Source of the DNA: Prado023 sp963753075
GTDB lineage: Bacteria; Actinomycetota; Actinomycetes; S36-B12; CAIYMF01
Reading direction: 5' to 3'
NCBI GenBank assembly: GCA_963753075.1
Contig: CAVWAR010000012.1
Coordinates: 192,013-256,012 of the forward strand
Length of the DNA: 64,000 nt
Shown here: in pieces, positions 29,270-37,843 of the stretch
Layout of the letters: every line of letters starts with the position of its first letter
How positions within the stretch are numbered: the stretch's first letter is position 1
Notes under the pieces: generated by a model
What the model saw: the letters and a program-made list of their open reading frames with translations, nothing else
What the model was told of the DNA's origin: nothing
Database searches by the model: none
Translations under genes and position numbers: made by a program

Positions 29270-29491
29270 TGCCCGAGGCTAGGGCAGGTGGAGTGCGTCA
29301 GTCGCGGCGTCGGTCGGCTGTCCAGCACCGGCGGAACGGACGTATCGGGCGTACATGTCGAATGGGTCGCCGGCCGCCCAGGTGCGGCCTCGGGGCTGTG
29401 CTGGGGCGCCTGCTGGCCCGGCTGTCGTACGTCCCGCGGGGGTAGTCTTGTTCGCGTTGTCAATCAACGGTCCCAGGAGGATTCCACACAC

Positions 29492-32188
29492 ATGGTGCGA
29501 TACGTCTACGACTTCGCCGAGGGCGATCAGAGTCAGAAGGACCTGCTCGGTGGCAAGGGTGCCAACCTCGCAGAGATGATCAAGATCGGGCTCAACGTCC
29601 CCCCCGGGTTCACGGTCACCACTGAGGCCTGCCGCGCCTACCTGCACGGCGGTGGCATCCCAGCAGAGATGGCCGAGCAGGTCACCGAGCAGGTGGTCAT
29701 CCTCGAGGGGAAGATCGGCCGCACGTTGGGTGACCCGGCCAACCCGCTGCTGGTCTCGGTGCGCTCCGGTGCCAAGTTCTCCATGCCCGGCATGATGGAC
29801 ACGGTGCTCAACATCGGCATGAGTGACGCCGCCGTCGCCGGGCTCACCGAGTTCTCCCAGGACGAGCGGTTCGCCTGGGACTCCTACCGCCGCCTGATCC
29901 AGATGTTCGGCAAGACCGTGCTGGACATCGAGGGCCACTACTTCGAGCTGGCACTGGACAAGGCCAAGGAAGACGCCGGTGTTGCCACCGACATCGAGTT
30001 GGGCGTTCCGGCGCTGCAAGCGCTGGTCGCCACGTACAAGGCGATCGTCAAGGAGCAGGGGGGTATCGACTTCCCGCAGGATCCGCGCGTGCAGCTCGAC
30101 ATGTCGATCCAGGCCGTGTTCGACTCATGGAACACTGACCGCGCGGTGCTCTACCGGCGCCAGGAGCGCATCCCCGCCGATCTGGGAACCGCGGTCAACG
30201 TGCAGGCGATGGTCTTCGGCAACGTCGGCGATGACTCCGGTACCGGTGTCGCCTTCACGCGCGACCCCGCGACTGGCGCGACCGGTCACTACGGCGACTA
30301 CCTGCCCGATGCGCAGGGTGAGGACGTGGTCTCCGGCGTCCGCAACACGCTGACCCTCGATGACATGGGCCGGCTGGACCCGGAGGCGCACACGCAGCTG
30401 CTGGCCAACATGGACACGCTTGAGGCGCATTACAAGGATCTCTGTGACATCGAGTTCACGGTGGAACGCGGGCAGCTCTACATGCTGCAGACCCGTGTCG
30501 GCAAGCGCACTGCCGGTGCCGCGTTCCGCATCGCGACCCAGCTTGCTGACGAGGGCGTCATCGACATGGACGAGGCGGTGCGCCGCGTGTCCGGCGCCCA
30601 GCTCGCGCAGTTGATGTTCCCCCACTTCGACCACTCCGGAGATCGCGCGGTCCTGACCAAGGGCCTGGCGGCTTCGCCGGGTGCCGCGGTCGGGAAGGCC
30701 GTGTTCGACTCCGAGACCGCGGTGGCCAGGGCAGCCGAGGGTGTGCCCACCATCCTGATCCGCCGGGAGACGACCCCGGACGATCTGGCCGGCATGGTGG
30801 CCGCAGCGGGCATCCTGACCAGTCGCGGCGGCAAGACCTCGCACGCGGCGGTGGTGGCCCGAGGCATGGGCAAGACCGCGGTCTGCGGCACCGAGGAACT
30901 CCTGGTCGACACGAGCGGAAAGGTCGCGACGGCTCCGGGTGGCGTGACCATTCGCGAGGGCGACTCGGTGTCCATCGACGGTGCGACAGGTGAGGTCTTC
31001 CTCGGTGAGGTGCCGGTCATCCCGTCTCCGGTTGTGGAGTACTTCGAGGGCCGGTTGGCTGCCGAGGACGGCGACGATCTGGTCAAGGCTGTGCACCGGG
31101 TCATCACGCACGCCGACGAGTCGCGCCGCCTGGCGGTGCGGACGAATGCCGACACCCCGGAGGACTCGGCACGGGCCCGGCGCATGGGGGCGCAGGGAAT
31201 CGGCCTGTGCCGCACCGAGCACATGTTCCTCGGAGACCGCAAGCAGTACGTCGAGCGGCTGATCCTGGCCGAGTCCGACGAGGAGGTGGCGGCGTCGCTC
31301 ACGGCACTGCTCCCGCTGCAGCGGGGCGACTTCGAGGAGATCCTCGAGGCGATGGACGGGCTTCCGGTGACGATCAGGCTCCTCGATCCGCCGTTGCACG
31401 AGTTCCTGCCCGACCTGACCACCCTGGCCGTTGCGGTTGCCAGAGCGGAGGACAAGGGTGAGGTATCAGAAGCCGACCTGAAGATGCTGGCTGCCGTTGA
31501 GCGCCTGCACGAGTCCAACCCGATGCTCGGCCTGCGTGGCGTGCGCCTCGGGCTGGCGATCCCCGGGCTGTTCGCGCTGCAGGTCCGCGCGATCGCCGAG
31601 GCGGCGGCGGCCCGCAAGGCTGCCGGCGGCGACCCGCGTGCGGAGATCATGATCCCCCTCGTGGGAGCAGTCCAGGAGCTCGAGCTCATCCGTGACGAGG
31701 CCGAGCAGGTCATCGCCGAGGTGGCTGCTGCAACCGGCAGCGAGCTCGACTTCCAGATCGGCACCATGATCGAGCTGCCACGTGCGGCCATGACCGCTGA
31801 CCAGATCGCCGAGGCCGCCGAGTTCTTCTCGTTCGGCACGAACGATCTGACCCAGACGACATGGGGCTTCAGCCGGGACGACGTCGAGGGTGCCTTCTTC
31901 TCGACGTACCTGGAGAAGGGCGTGTTCGGCGTCTCGCCGTTCGAGTCGATCGACCGCGACGGGGTTGGGGCCCTGGTTGCCGTTGCAGTGGAGAAGGGCC
32001 GTGCGACCCGGCCGGGCATCAAGCTCGGTGTGTGCGGCGAGCACGGGGGTGACCCCGAGTCGGTGCACTTCTTCGACGAGGTCGGTCTGGACTACGTGTC
32101 CTGCTCGCCCTTCCGGGTGCCGATCGCGCGCCTTGAGGCTGGTCGTGCCACGTTGTTCCGCAGCGGTGGTGGCAGCGACAGCCGCTGA
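29492..32188 (+). CDS. ppdK: Pyruvate, phosphate dikinase
   Basis: Interconverts pyruvate + ATP + Pi with phosphoenolpyruvate + AMP + PPi. The 898-residue protein has the N-terminal ATP-grasp domain (LLGGKGANLAEM; LLVSVRSGAKFSMPGMMDTVLN). The central swivelling phosphohistidine domain carries ILTSRGGKTSHAAVVARGMGK (His near 452). The C-terminal PEP/pyruvate barrel has GIGLCRTEHMF, ESNPMLGLRGVRL, FFSFGTNDLTQTTWG and the catalytic Cys in KLGVCGEHGGDP. ATG 29492 follows CAGGAGG; a long upstream in-frame extension is antisense to the glucosidase and rejected. It stands alone with its own terminator. In a heterotroph it may serve glycolysis or gluconeogenesis. Confidence 0.96.
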   Translation: MVRYVYDFAEGDQSQKDLLGGKGANLAEMIKIGLNVPPGFTVTTEACRAYLHGGGIPAEMAEQVTEQVVILEGKIGRTLGDPANPLLVSVRSGAKFSMPGMMDTVLNIGMSDAAVAGLTEFSQDERFAWDSYRRLIQMFGKTVLDIEGHYFELALDKAKEDAGVATDIELGVPALQALVATYKAIVKEQGGIDFPQDPRVQLDMSIQAVFDSWNTDRAVLYRRQERIPADLGTAVNVQAMVFGNVGDDSGTGVAFTRDPATGATGHYGDYLPDAQGEDVVSGVRNTLTLDDMGRLDPEAHTQLLANMDTLEAHYKDLCDIEFTVERGQLYMLQTRVGKRTAGAAFRIATQLADEGVIDMDEAVRRVSGAQLAQLMFPHFDHSGDRAVLTKGLAASPGAAVGKAVFDSETAVARAAEGVPTILIRRETTPDDLAGMVAAAGILTSRGGKTSHAAVVARGMGKTAVCGTEELLVDTSGKVATAPGGVTIREGDSVSIDGATGEVFLGEVPVIPSPVVEYFEGRLAAEDGDDLVKAVHRVITHADESRRLAVRTNADTPEDSARARRMGAQGIGLCRTEHMFLGDRKQYVERLILAESDEEVAASLTALLPLQRGDFEEILEAMDGLPVTIRLLDPPLHEFLPDLTTLAVAVARAEDKGEVSEADLKMLAAVERLHESNPMLGLRGVRLGLAIPGLFALQVRAIAEAAAARKAAGGDPRAEIMIPLVGAVQELELIRDEAEQVIAEVAAATGSELDFQIGTMIELPRAAMTADQIAEAAEFFSFGTNDLTQTTWGFSRDDVEGAFFSTYLEKGVFGVSPFESIDRDGVGALVAVAVEKGRATRPGIKLGVCGEHGGDPESVHFFDEVGLDYVSCSPFRVPIARLEAGRATLFRSGGGSDSR

Positions 32189-32204
32189 TCCGCCACGTTC
32201 GTCC

Positions 32205-32240
32205 CGGTGGCGCCGGTCCCCTCGGGGGTCGGCGCCACCG
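32205..32240 (+). terminator. Hairpin terminator after ppdK
   Basis: CGGTGGCGCC (32205-32214) and GGCGCCACCG (32231-32240) form a perfect 10-base stem; the 16-base interior contains CCCC-TC-GGGG, which can extend the stem. It starts 16 bases after the ppdK stop. Confidence 0.75.
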
Positions 32241-32374
32241 CTGCGTTCGGGACGGGTGCGTTCGGTGCCGGTGCGGTTCGCGACCGGCGCAGGGCCGTGG
32301 CTGTCAGGCCGGCGCTGTCGGCTCCGGGCGCGTCAGGATCCGTGGCAGGGCCACGCGGGGCCGCGCTGACCGGC

Positions 32375-33655
32375 TCAGTGACAGTGGCGCCTGTGCCAGG
32401 TGACGACTGAGTTGTCGGTAAGGCTGGCCACCTGGTCGACCACGACGCGAAGTCGAGCGCCATCATCGGCCGCCTGCTCCCAGGTGGGCCGCAGGTGTGG
32501 TTCCAGGCTCTCGGGCGCCGAAGCAGCCAGGGCCGTCACGAGCTCGGTGATCATCGTGCGCTGCCGGTGGTAGGAGCGCCGTGACCCGCTGCGCTGCATC
32601 ACGAACAGGTTGGCAATCCCCTTCAGGACCCCGACCTCGTGGCGGACCTCATCGGGTACCACCAGGGACCCCGCGTACCGGGTCAGCCGGCCCTGCGGGT
32701 GTGCCGCGCGGGTGGCGGTCTCGGCCGCGGCAGTGAACCGCCCGATCAACTGACTGGTCAGGTCCTTGAGGGCGGCAAGATCGCGTTGGCTGCCGGTGAA
32801 ACGCGCGTAGCCGACGGGCCAGGTCGGGGAACCCACGAGCCGGTCCAGGGCGGCGGACAGCTCCGCGGGATCAGCGCCCGGCAGGTAGGTCTCGGCGACG
32901 ACGTCGCAGATGGCTGCCGCAGTGGTGGGGTCCCGCAGCGCCGACAGGTCGATGAGCCCTGCGTGGATCCCGTCCTCCACGTCGTGGACGCTGTACGCGA
33001 CATCGTCAGCCCAGTCCATCACCTGGGCCTCGAAGGACTGACGGTCGGCCGGGGCGTCGGCGCGCATCCACTCGAAGACGGGAAGGTCGTCGTCGTAGAC
33101 GCCGAACTTGCGGTTGTCGGGCCGCCGCTGCCACGGGTACTTCGTCCCGGCGTCCAGGGCCGCCCGGGTGAGGTTGAGGCCCACCGAGCGCTCGTGCCCG
33201 AGGCCCTCAGGATCACCGAAGGCCTTGGCCTCGAGTCGCGTGAGGATCCGTAGGGTCTGGGCGTTGCCCTCGAACCCGCCGATGCCCGCGGCCAGTTCAT
33301 CCAGGGCGTCCTCACCGTTGTGGCCGAAGGGCGGGTGCCCGAGGTCGTGTGTCAGGCATGCAGACTCCACCAGATCCGCGTCGCAGCCAAGGGCGGCGCC
33401 GAGCTCGCGACCCACCTGTGCGACCTCGAGGGAGTGGGTCATCCGGGTGCGCGGGAAGTCCCCTTCGCCAGCGATCATCACCTGGGTCTTGGCGGCCAGC
33501 CGCCGCCAGGCCGCGCAGTGCACGACGCGGGCCCGATCCCTGGCGAACGCCGACCGGGTCAGGCGTTTCGGGGGTTCGGTGGCCCAGCGCACCTCGTCGT
33601 CGGGGGAGTAACCGGGCACGGGCACGGCACCACCGTAGGAGCACTGACCAGTCAC
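32375..33655 (-). CDS. dgt: Deoxyguanosinetriphosphate triphosphohydrolase-like protein
   Basis: HD-superfamily dNTP triphosphohydrolase that cleaves dNTP to deoxynucleoside and triphosphate. About 426 residues. Metal motif: RMTHSLEVAQVGREL, then LTHDLGHPPFGHNGEDAL (HD pair, about 100-117), GFEGNAQTLRILTRLE and MDWADDVAYSVHDVEDG. GTG 33655 is used; TTG 33661 is an alternative and the conserved part begins at GYSPDDEVRW. In actinobacteria it is typically next to dnaG, and here only ydcF lies between. Convergent with ppdK. Confidence 0.93.
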   Translation of the reverse strand: MTGQCSYGGAVPVPGYSPDDEVRWATEPPKRLTRSAFARDRARVVHCAAWRRLAAKTQVMIAGEGDFPRTRMTHSLEVAQVGRELGAALGCDADLVESACLTHDLGHPPFGHNGEDALDELAAGIGGFEGNAQTLRILTRLEAKAFGDPEGLGHERSVGLNLTRAALDAGTKYPWQRRPDNRKFGVYDDDLPVFEWMRADAPADRQSFEAQVMDWADDVAYSVHDVEDGIHAGLIDLSALRDPTTAAAICDVVAETYLPGADPAELSAALDRLVGSPTWPVGYARFTGSQRDLAALKDLTSQLIGRFTAAAETATRAAHPQGRLTRYAGSLVVPDEVRHEVGVLKGIANLFVMQRSGSRRSYHRQRTMITELVTALAASAPESLEPHLRPTWEQAADDGARLRVVVDQVASLTDNSVVTWHRRHCH

Positions 33656-33723
33656 CGCCAACAGGGGGTGCGCCGATCGCGACAGCTGCTCGCCGCGCCC
33701 ACCGGCCGCTCTGCTGCCTGCGG

Positions 33724-34368
33724 CTAGATGTTGAGCCAGACGCTGATCAGGCCAGCGGACTCACGAATCACGTACTCACTGGTGAGATTGGTGCCCGGCC
33801 CCTCGGCAGTTGCCGAGACGTGGGCCTCCATGCCGAAGTGCTCGGCCAGCGCCCTGGCCCGCGCTGAGTGGGCGGGATCGGTCACGATCGTCACGGACTC
33901 GATGCCCTCGGCCGCAATGATCGCCGCCACAGCCTCCAGCGACTCGGCCGTGTTCTCGCCGTAGGGAAGTGCGATCACCTGCCGCCGCCGCATGCCGTCG
34001 GCGACGAGCTCCTCCTTGCCGGTCTGGGCCTCGGAGGTGATGTCACCGTCCTGGAACCCACCGACGGTGATGACCCGCTTGCTGACGCCGGCGTCCACCA
34101 ACTCGTGGGCGTGGGCCAGCCGGTTGGCAAGGACCGGCGACGGTGTGCCCTGGTACTGTGCAGCGCCCAGAACCACGATCGCGTCGGTACGCGTCCGGTC
34201 GTCGACGCCCGACCACCGCAACACGCTGCCCACGGCCCCGACCGGGACAGCGACCGTCATGACAGCGACGATCATGACCAGCGCCACGAAACGGCGGCGC
34301 GCTCGGTGCCGTCGGGAGTGGTCAGGACGGCGTGGGCTCCACTCGAGGAGCATGGCCGGCGCTGTCAT
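33724..34368 (-). CDS. YdcF family (DUF218) membrane protein
   Basis: A 214-residue protein with a basic N-terminus, one membrane segment (FVALVMIVAVMTVAVPVGAVG, about 28-48) and a DUF218 domain facing outside. The domain shows DAIVVLGAAQYQGTPSPVLANRL (about 62), KRVITVGG, EELVADGM, LPYGENTAESL and VTIVTDPAHSARARAL. The family includes ElyC/SanA, linked to envelope integrity; catalytic activity is unproven. ATG 34368 is chosen; ATG 34353 is an alternative. It is divergent from dnaG. Confidence 0.87.
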   Translation of the reverse strand: MTAPAMLLEWSPRRPDHSRRHRARRRFVALVMIVAVMTVAVPVGAVGSVLRWSGVDDRTRTDAIVVLGAAQYQGTPSPVLANRLAHAHELVDAGVSKRVITVGGFQDGDITSEAQTGKEELVADGMRRRQVIALPYGENTAESLEAVAAIIAAEGIESVTIVTDPAHSARARALAEHFGMEAHVSATAEGPGTNLTSEYVIRESAGLISVWLNI

Positions 34369-34498
34369 GTCTGGAGTGTCCCACGCAGTTGTGTCCGCCC
34401 CGGGAATCGACGCGTTCGCGCACGGGTGAATCGGCCGGAGGCTCGGCACAGCGGCCGCCGTGGTCGTGGGTGTCGGTGTACGTCCCTAGGATGCGGGC

Positions 34499-36487
34499 AT
34501 GGCAGGACGCGTGCGCACCGAGGACGTTGCCCTCGTGCGCGAGCGGGTGCGTGTGGACGCCGTCATCGGTGAGGTCGTGACGCTGCGGTCTGCGGGGGCG
34601 GGGTCCCTCAAGGGGCTGTGCCCGTTCCACGACGAGCGGTCGCCGAGCTTCCATGTGACGCCGGCCCGGGGCCTTTACTACTGCTTCGGATGTGGCGAGG
34701 GCGGCGACGTCGTCGACTTCCTGATGAAGCACGACCACCTGACGTTCACCGAGGCCATCGAGAAGCTCGCCGACCGGGCGGGGGTGACCCTGCGCTACGA
34801 GGACGGTGCGGGTCCGAGTCGGACCGGCCCGAACCGGACTCGGCTCGCGCAGGCCAACAAGGTGGCCGCTGCCTACTTCGTCAAGGCGCTGGCCGCGCCG
34901 GAGGCTCAGGTCGGCTGGCAGTTCCTGACCGAGCGGGGTTTCGATGGTGCTGCCGCCGAGCATTTCGGGGTGGGGTTCGCGCCGCGATCGTGGGATGGGT
35001 TGCTGGGGCACCTGCGTTCGGCCGGGTTCAGCGACGCCGAGATCCTGGCCGCTGGGCTGGTCTCGCAGGGTCAACGCGGGACCTACGACCGATTCCGGGG
35101 CCGGCTCGTGTGGCCGATCCGAGACGCGTCCGGCGACGTCCTGGGCTTCGGGGCCCGCAAGCTCCTCGATGACGATGAGGGACCGAAGTACCTCAACACC
35201 CCAGAGACCGCCCTGTACAAGAAGTCACACGTCCTCTACGGCATCGACCTCGCGCGCCGTGACATCGGCAAGCTCAAGCAGGTGGTGGTCGTCGAGGGGT
35301 ACACGGATGTGATGGCCGCGCACCTTGCGGGTGTGACCACAGCGGTGGCCACCTGCGGCACGGCGTTCGGCCCGGACCATGCCTCCTTGCTGCGCCGGTA
35401 CCTCGTCGACAGCGACACCTTCGGCGGGGAGGTCGTCTTCACGTTCGACGGTGACGCTGCCGGGCAGAAGGCGGCCCTTCGGGCCTTCGAGGGCGACCAG
35501 CGTTTTGTGGCCCAGACGTTCATCGCAATCTCCCCGGACAACATGGACCCGTGCGAGCTCAGGCTGGCCAGCGGAGACAGCGCGGTCCGTGAACTCGTCG
35601 CGTCGCGCACCCCCTTGTTCGCCTTCGCGATCCGATCCGCGGTCGCCGGGTTCGATCTCAGCACGGCCGAGGGTCGGGTTGCGGCCGTGCGCAAGGCCGC
35701 GCCGCTGGTGGCCCGGATCCGGGATGCTGCCCTGCGCCCGGAGTACTCCCGCCTGCTGTCCGGCTGGGTGGGGGTTCCCGAATCCGACGTTCGGGCGGCA
35801 GTCGCGTCGGCGGGTCGAGCGAGCGCATCGAACCGGCGCGGAACCCCGACGCACAGGCGCGCGGACGAGGCCTCGCGGCCTCCCGTTGGCCGGGCTCCTG
35901 GACAGCCCCCGGCGTCGAGCACCGGTGCGCCGGGTTCGGGGGAGTCGGTTGCGGCCGGCGAAGCAGGCGCTGAGGACAGGCCGGCGATACCGCGGGCGCC
36001 TCGGCCCGACCCGCGCGAGCCGGCCCTCTTCGTCGAGCGCGAGTCGCTGAAGTGCGTGCTCCAGGTGCCGGACCTCGTCGGCGACTGGTTCGACTCGGTC
36101 CAACCCGGGTGCTTCCGTCATCCGCGCTACGTGGAGGTCCAGCAGGCCCTGGCAGACGCCGGCGGCCCGGTCGGGCGAACCGGCGGACGGGAGTGGATGG
36201 ACGCCGTGCTCGCCGTGTGCCCCGACGACGGCGTCCGCGATCTTGTTCGTGAGCTGGCGGTCGAGCCACTCGTGACGACCGGGGAGCCGACCGGGCGCTA
36301 CGCCACCTCGATCGTGGCCCGGTTGCTCTACGACGAAGCGAGTCGTCGGCTTGCTGACCTCAAGCGCGAGCTGGGCCAGCTTGACCAGTCCGCCCAGGCC
36401 GATCAGGCCACGGCCGTCTTCGCCGACGTGATGACGTTGGAGGCCTATCGTCGGGAGCTGGCCCAGGTGGGCCAGTTGGAGCAGTGA
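34499..36487 (+). CDS. dnaG: DNA primase
   Basis: Synthesises RNA primers at the replication fork. The 662-residue protein has an N-terminal CHC2 zinc-binding domain (CPFHDERSPSFHV...YYCFGCGEGGD, about 40-66) and the catalytic core with TOPRIM motifs VVVEGYTDVMAAH (Glu near 264) and FTFDGDAAGQKAALRAF. A low-complexity Pro/Ala/Arg linker (about 440-510) precedes the C-terminal helicase-binding region. ATG 34499 gives the usual AGRVRTEDVALVRERV start. Overlaps the next gene by one base (TGATG). Confidence 0.96.
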   Translation: MAGRVRTEDVALVRERVRVDAVIGEVVTLRSAGAGSLKGLCPFHDERSPSFHVTPARGLYYCFGCGEGGDVVDFLMKHDHLTFTEAIEKLADRAGVTLRYEDGAGPSRTGPNRTRLAQANKVAAAYFVKALAAPEAQVGWQFLTERGFDGAAAEHFGVGFAPRSWDGLLGHLRSAGFSDAEILAAGLVSQGQRGTYDRFRGRLVWPIRDASGDVLGFGARKLLDDDEGPKYLNTPETALYKKSHVLYGIDLARRDIGKLKQVVVVEGYTDVMAAHLAGVTTAVATCGTAFGPDHASLLRRYLVDSDTFGGEVVFTFDGDAAGQKAALRAFEGDQRFVAQTFIAISPDNMDPCELRLASGDSAVRELVASRTPLFAFAIRSAVAGFDLSTAEGRVAAVRKAAPLVARIRDAALRPEYSRLLSGWVGVPESDVRAAVASAGRASASNRRGTPTHRRADEASRPPVGRAPGQPPASSTGAPGSGESVAAGEAGAEDRPAIPRAPRPDPREPALFVERESLKCVLQVPDLVGDWFDSVQPGCFRHPRYVEVQQALADAGGPVGRTGGREWMDAVLAVCPDDGVRDLVRELAVEPLVTTGEPTGRYATSIVARLLYDEASRRLADLKRELGQLDQSAQADQATAVFADVMTLEAYRRELAQVGQLEQ

Positions 36488-36990
36488 TGCGCTGGCGTCG
36501 GGAGGTGGATCCGCGGGTCGTCGAGATGCTCGACGGATCCTCGGGGGAACGTCTCCTCGCGTGGGGTGAGCTCCACGGCGGGCAGGTGGCGGTGTGCACC
36601 GACAAGGCGATCCATATGCCTGACCACGGGCGGGTGCCATGGGATCACGTGGTGCGCGGCTCCTGGTCCGAGGAGTTCCTGGACCTGGTGCTCCAGTCGG
36701 CGACGGGCGCGCCCCGCCAGGAGGTTCGACTGCGCTTCGAGGAGCCCGGGCAGGTGCCGGCGGTGGTTCGGGAACGTGTCGAATGGACCGTCGTGGGCTC
36801 GTATCGCGCCGAGCTGATCCATCCGGATGGCCGGGCCGGGGTGGCAATGCTCAACTCACGGCGATCACCCGAGACCGGCGACATCCGCTGGGCCGTCGTC
36901 TTCGACCCCGGCATCGACCCGCAGGATCCCGGCTGGCGGGCGGCCGCGGACGCCTCCCTCGCCGAGCTTCGGGGCCAGCTGGGCGTCTAG
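36487..36990 (+). CDS. Conserved hypothetical protein coupled to dnaG
   Basis: A 167-residue protein starting MRWRREVDPRVVEML. It has no membrane segment or signal; the pattern of short beta strands (RLLAWGELHGGQVAVCTDKAIHM, then RVPWDHVVRGSW) suggests a PH-like barrel, followed by ERVEWTVVGSYRAELI. Actinobacterial genomes often have such an unnamed gene directly after dnaG. Start ATG 36487 overlaps the dnaG stop; GTG 36484 is in frame. A role linked to replication is suggested only by the coupling. Confidence 0.75.
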   Translation: MRWRREVDPRVVEMLDGSSGERLLAWGELHGGQVAVCTDKAIHMPDHGRVPWDHVVRGSWSEEFLDLVLQSATGAPRQEVRLRFEEPGQVPAVVRERVEWTVVGSYRAELIHPDGRAGVAMLNSRRSPETGDIRWAVVFDPGIDPQDPGWRAAADASLAELRGQLGV

Positions 36991-37020
36991 GTCGGGGCCG
37001 GTGCGCGCCCGCGGCGCGGT

Positions 37021-37050
37021 TTGGGCCGGAGCGACCGATCTTGGTATCCT
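37021..37050 (+). promoter_or_regulatory. Predicted promoter of tRNA-Asn
   Basis: TTGGGC (37021-37026) and TATCCT (37045-37050) are separated by 18 bases and end 12 bases before the tRNA 5' end, consistent with a primary sigma-factor promoter. Confidence 0.45.
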
Positions 37051-37062
37051 TCACGCGCTTGA

Positions 37063-37135
37063 TCCCCCATAGCTCAATTGGCAGAGCGTTCGGCTGTTAA
37101 CCGGCAGGTTTCTGGTTCGAGTCCAGATGGGGGAG
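37063..37135 (+). tRNA. tRNA-Asn (anticodon GTT)
   Basis: A full cloverleaf: acceptor stem TCCCCCA / TGGGGGA, D-arm GCTCAATTGGCAGAGC, anticodon loop CTGTTAA (GTT), and T-arm TCTGGTTCGAGTCCAGA. Discriminator G is followed by an encoded CCA (37136-37138). The anticodon stem has one weak closing pair. It is immediately followed by a terminator and then an integrase remnant, so it probably served as an integration site. Confidence 0.95.
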
Positions 37136-37146
37136 CCACTGAGCAC

Positions 37147-37186
37147 GAGAAAGGCCCCCTCCGCAGCGCAGGAGAGGGCCTTTCTC
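37147..37186 (+). terminator. Terminator after tRNA-Asn
   Basis: GAGAAAGGCCCCCTCC (37147-37162) pairs with GGAGAGGGCCTTTCTC (37171-37186) with one mismatch around an 8-base loop, and the 3' arm carries TTTCTC. A strong hairpin. Confidence 0.85.
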
Positions 37187-37212
37187 ATGTTCGGGGGCAG
37201 TTTCGGGGGCAG

Positions 37213-37323
37213 TTACCGTGCGAACGCCTGTGCGACCACATCGAGGGCGGCCCGCTTCTGCTCCCCGTTCACATAGGAGGAGGTGTCCGCGGTGAGCCTC
37301 GTGGAACCGTGGCCGAGGACCTC
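37213..37323 (-). pseudogene. Remnant of tyrosine-type phage integrase (C-terminal 36 aa)
   Basis: On the minus strand the segment EVLGHGSTRLTADTSSY...AALDVVAQAFAR, then stop, reads as the extreme C-terminus of an actinobacterial tyrosine recombinase. LGH-x-S is box II, and the normal catalytic Tyr position corresponds to the TSSY or an equivalent in this tail. The rest of the gene is replaced by the ISL3 sequence. The orientation, with its 3' end 75 bases from the tRNA-Asn gene, is typical of elements integrated in a tRNA gene. Downstream of the stop the 11-base unit TTCGGGGGCAG is repeated twice. Confidence 0.7.
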
Positions 37324-37701
37324 ACCACCCGGCAGCAGGCCAAACTCGCCTGGGTCGCCAAGACCGACCCCCGGCTCCCCCGGGCTTGCCTGCTCAAGGA
37401 AGGCCTCCGGCTGGTGTTCCAGCTCGGCTACGACGAGGCCGTCGACGCACTCGAGGCCTGGATCGGCTGGGCCCGCCGCTGCCGGATCCCCGCGTTCGTC
37501 GCGCTGCAGACACGGATCGTGAAGCACAAGGCCTCGATCCTCGCCGCGATCGAGCACGGCCTGTCCAATGGCCGCATCGAGTCGGTCAACACCAAGATCC
37601 GCCTCATCACCCGCGTCGCCTTCGGATTCCGCTCACCCGAAGCCCTCATCGCCCTCGCGATGCTCAACCTCGGCGGCCACAAACCCAGCCTCCCGGGCGG
37701 T
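37315..37701 (+). pseudogene. ISL3-family transposase, C-terminal fragment
   Basis: The frame reads EDLTTRQQAKLAWVAKTDPR, LKEGLRLVFQLGYDEAVDALEAWIGWARRCRIPAF, AAIEHGLSNGRIESVNTKIRL and AFGFRSPEALIALAMLNLGGHKPSLPG. This is the C-terminal part of the ISL3 DDE domain, including the conserved region around the last catalytic Glu (NGRIESVN). About two thirds of the roughly 430-residue protein is absent. The frame reads on past the normal end without a stop, showing further decay. It cannot be functional. Confidence 0.85.
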
Positions 37702-37729
37702 CATGACCCACGGATCAGTCAGAAGAGCC
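37315..37729 (+). mobile_element. ISL3-family insertion sequence remnant (right end)
   Basis: The right part of an ISL3-type element. It encodes about the last 130 residues of the transposase and ends in AGAAGAGCC (37721-37729), i.e. GGCTCTTCT on the minus strand, the characteristic ISL3-family terminus. The left end and most of the transposase are missing, the break falling exactly where the integrase remnant begins. No target duplication can be checked with one end lost. Confidence 0.75.
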
Positions 37730-37843
37730 CATTTGGGTGGGTCGTCCCCGGTGGGCGGCAGGTCGTTTGGCCCTTCCTAGTCCCCGATCGTCCGGGCTAG
37801 CGTGGAGGCGGAGTCAACTGAATATGGAACGGGGTGGCCGGTC

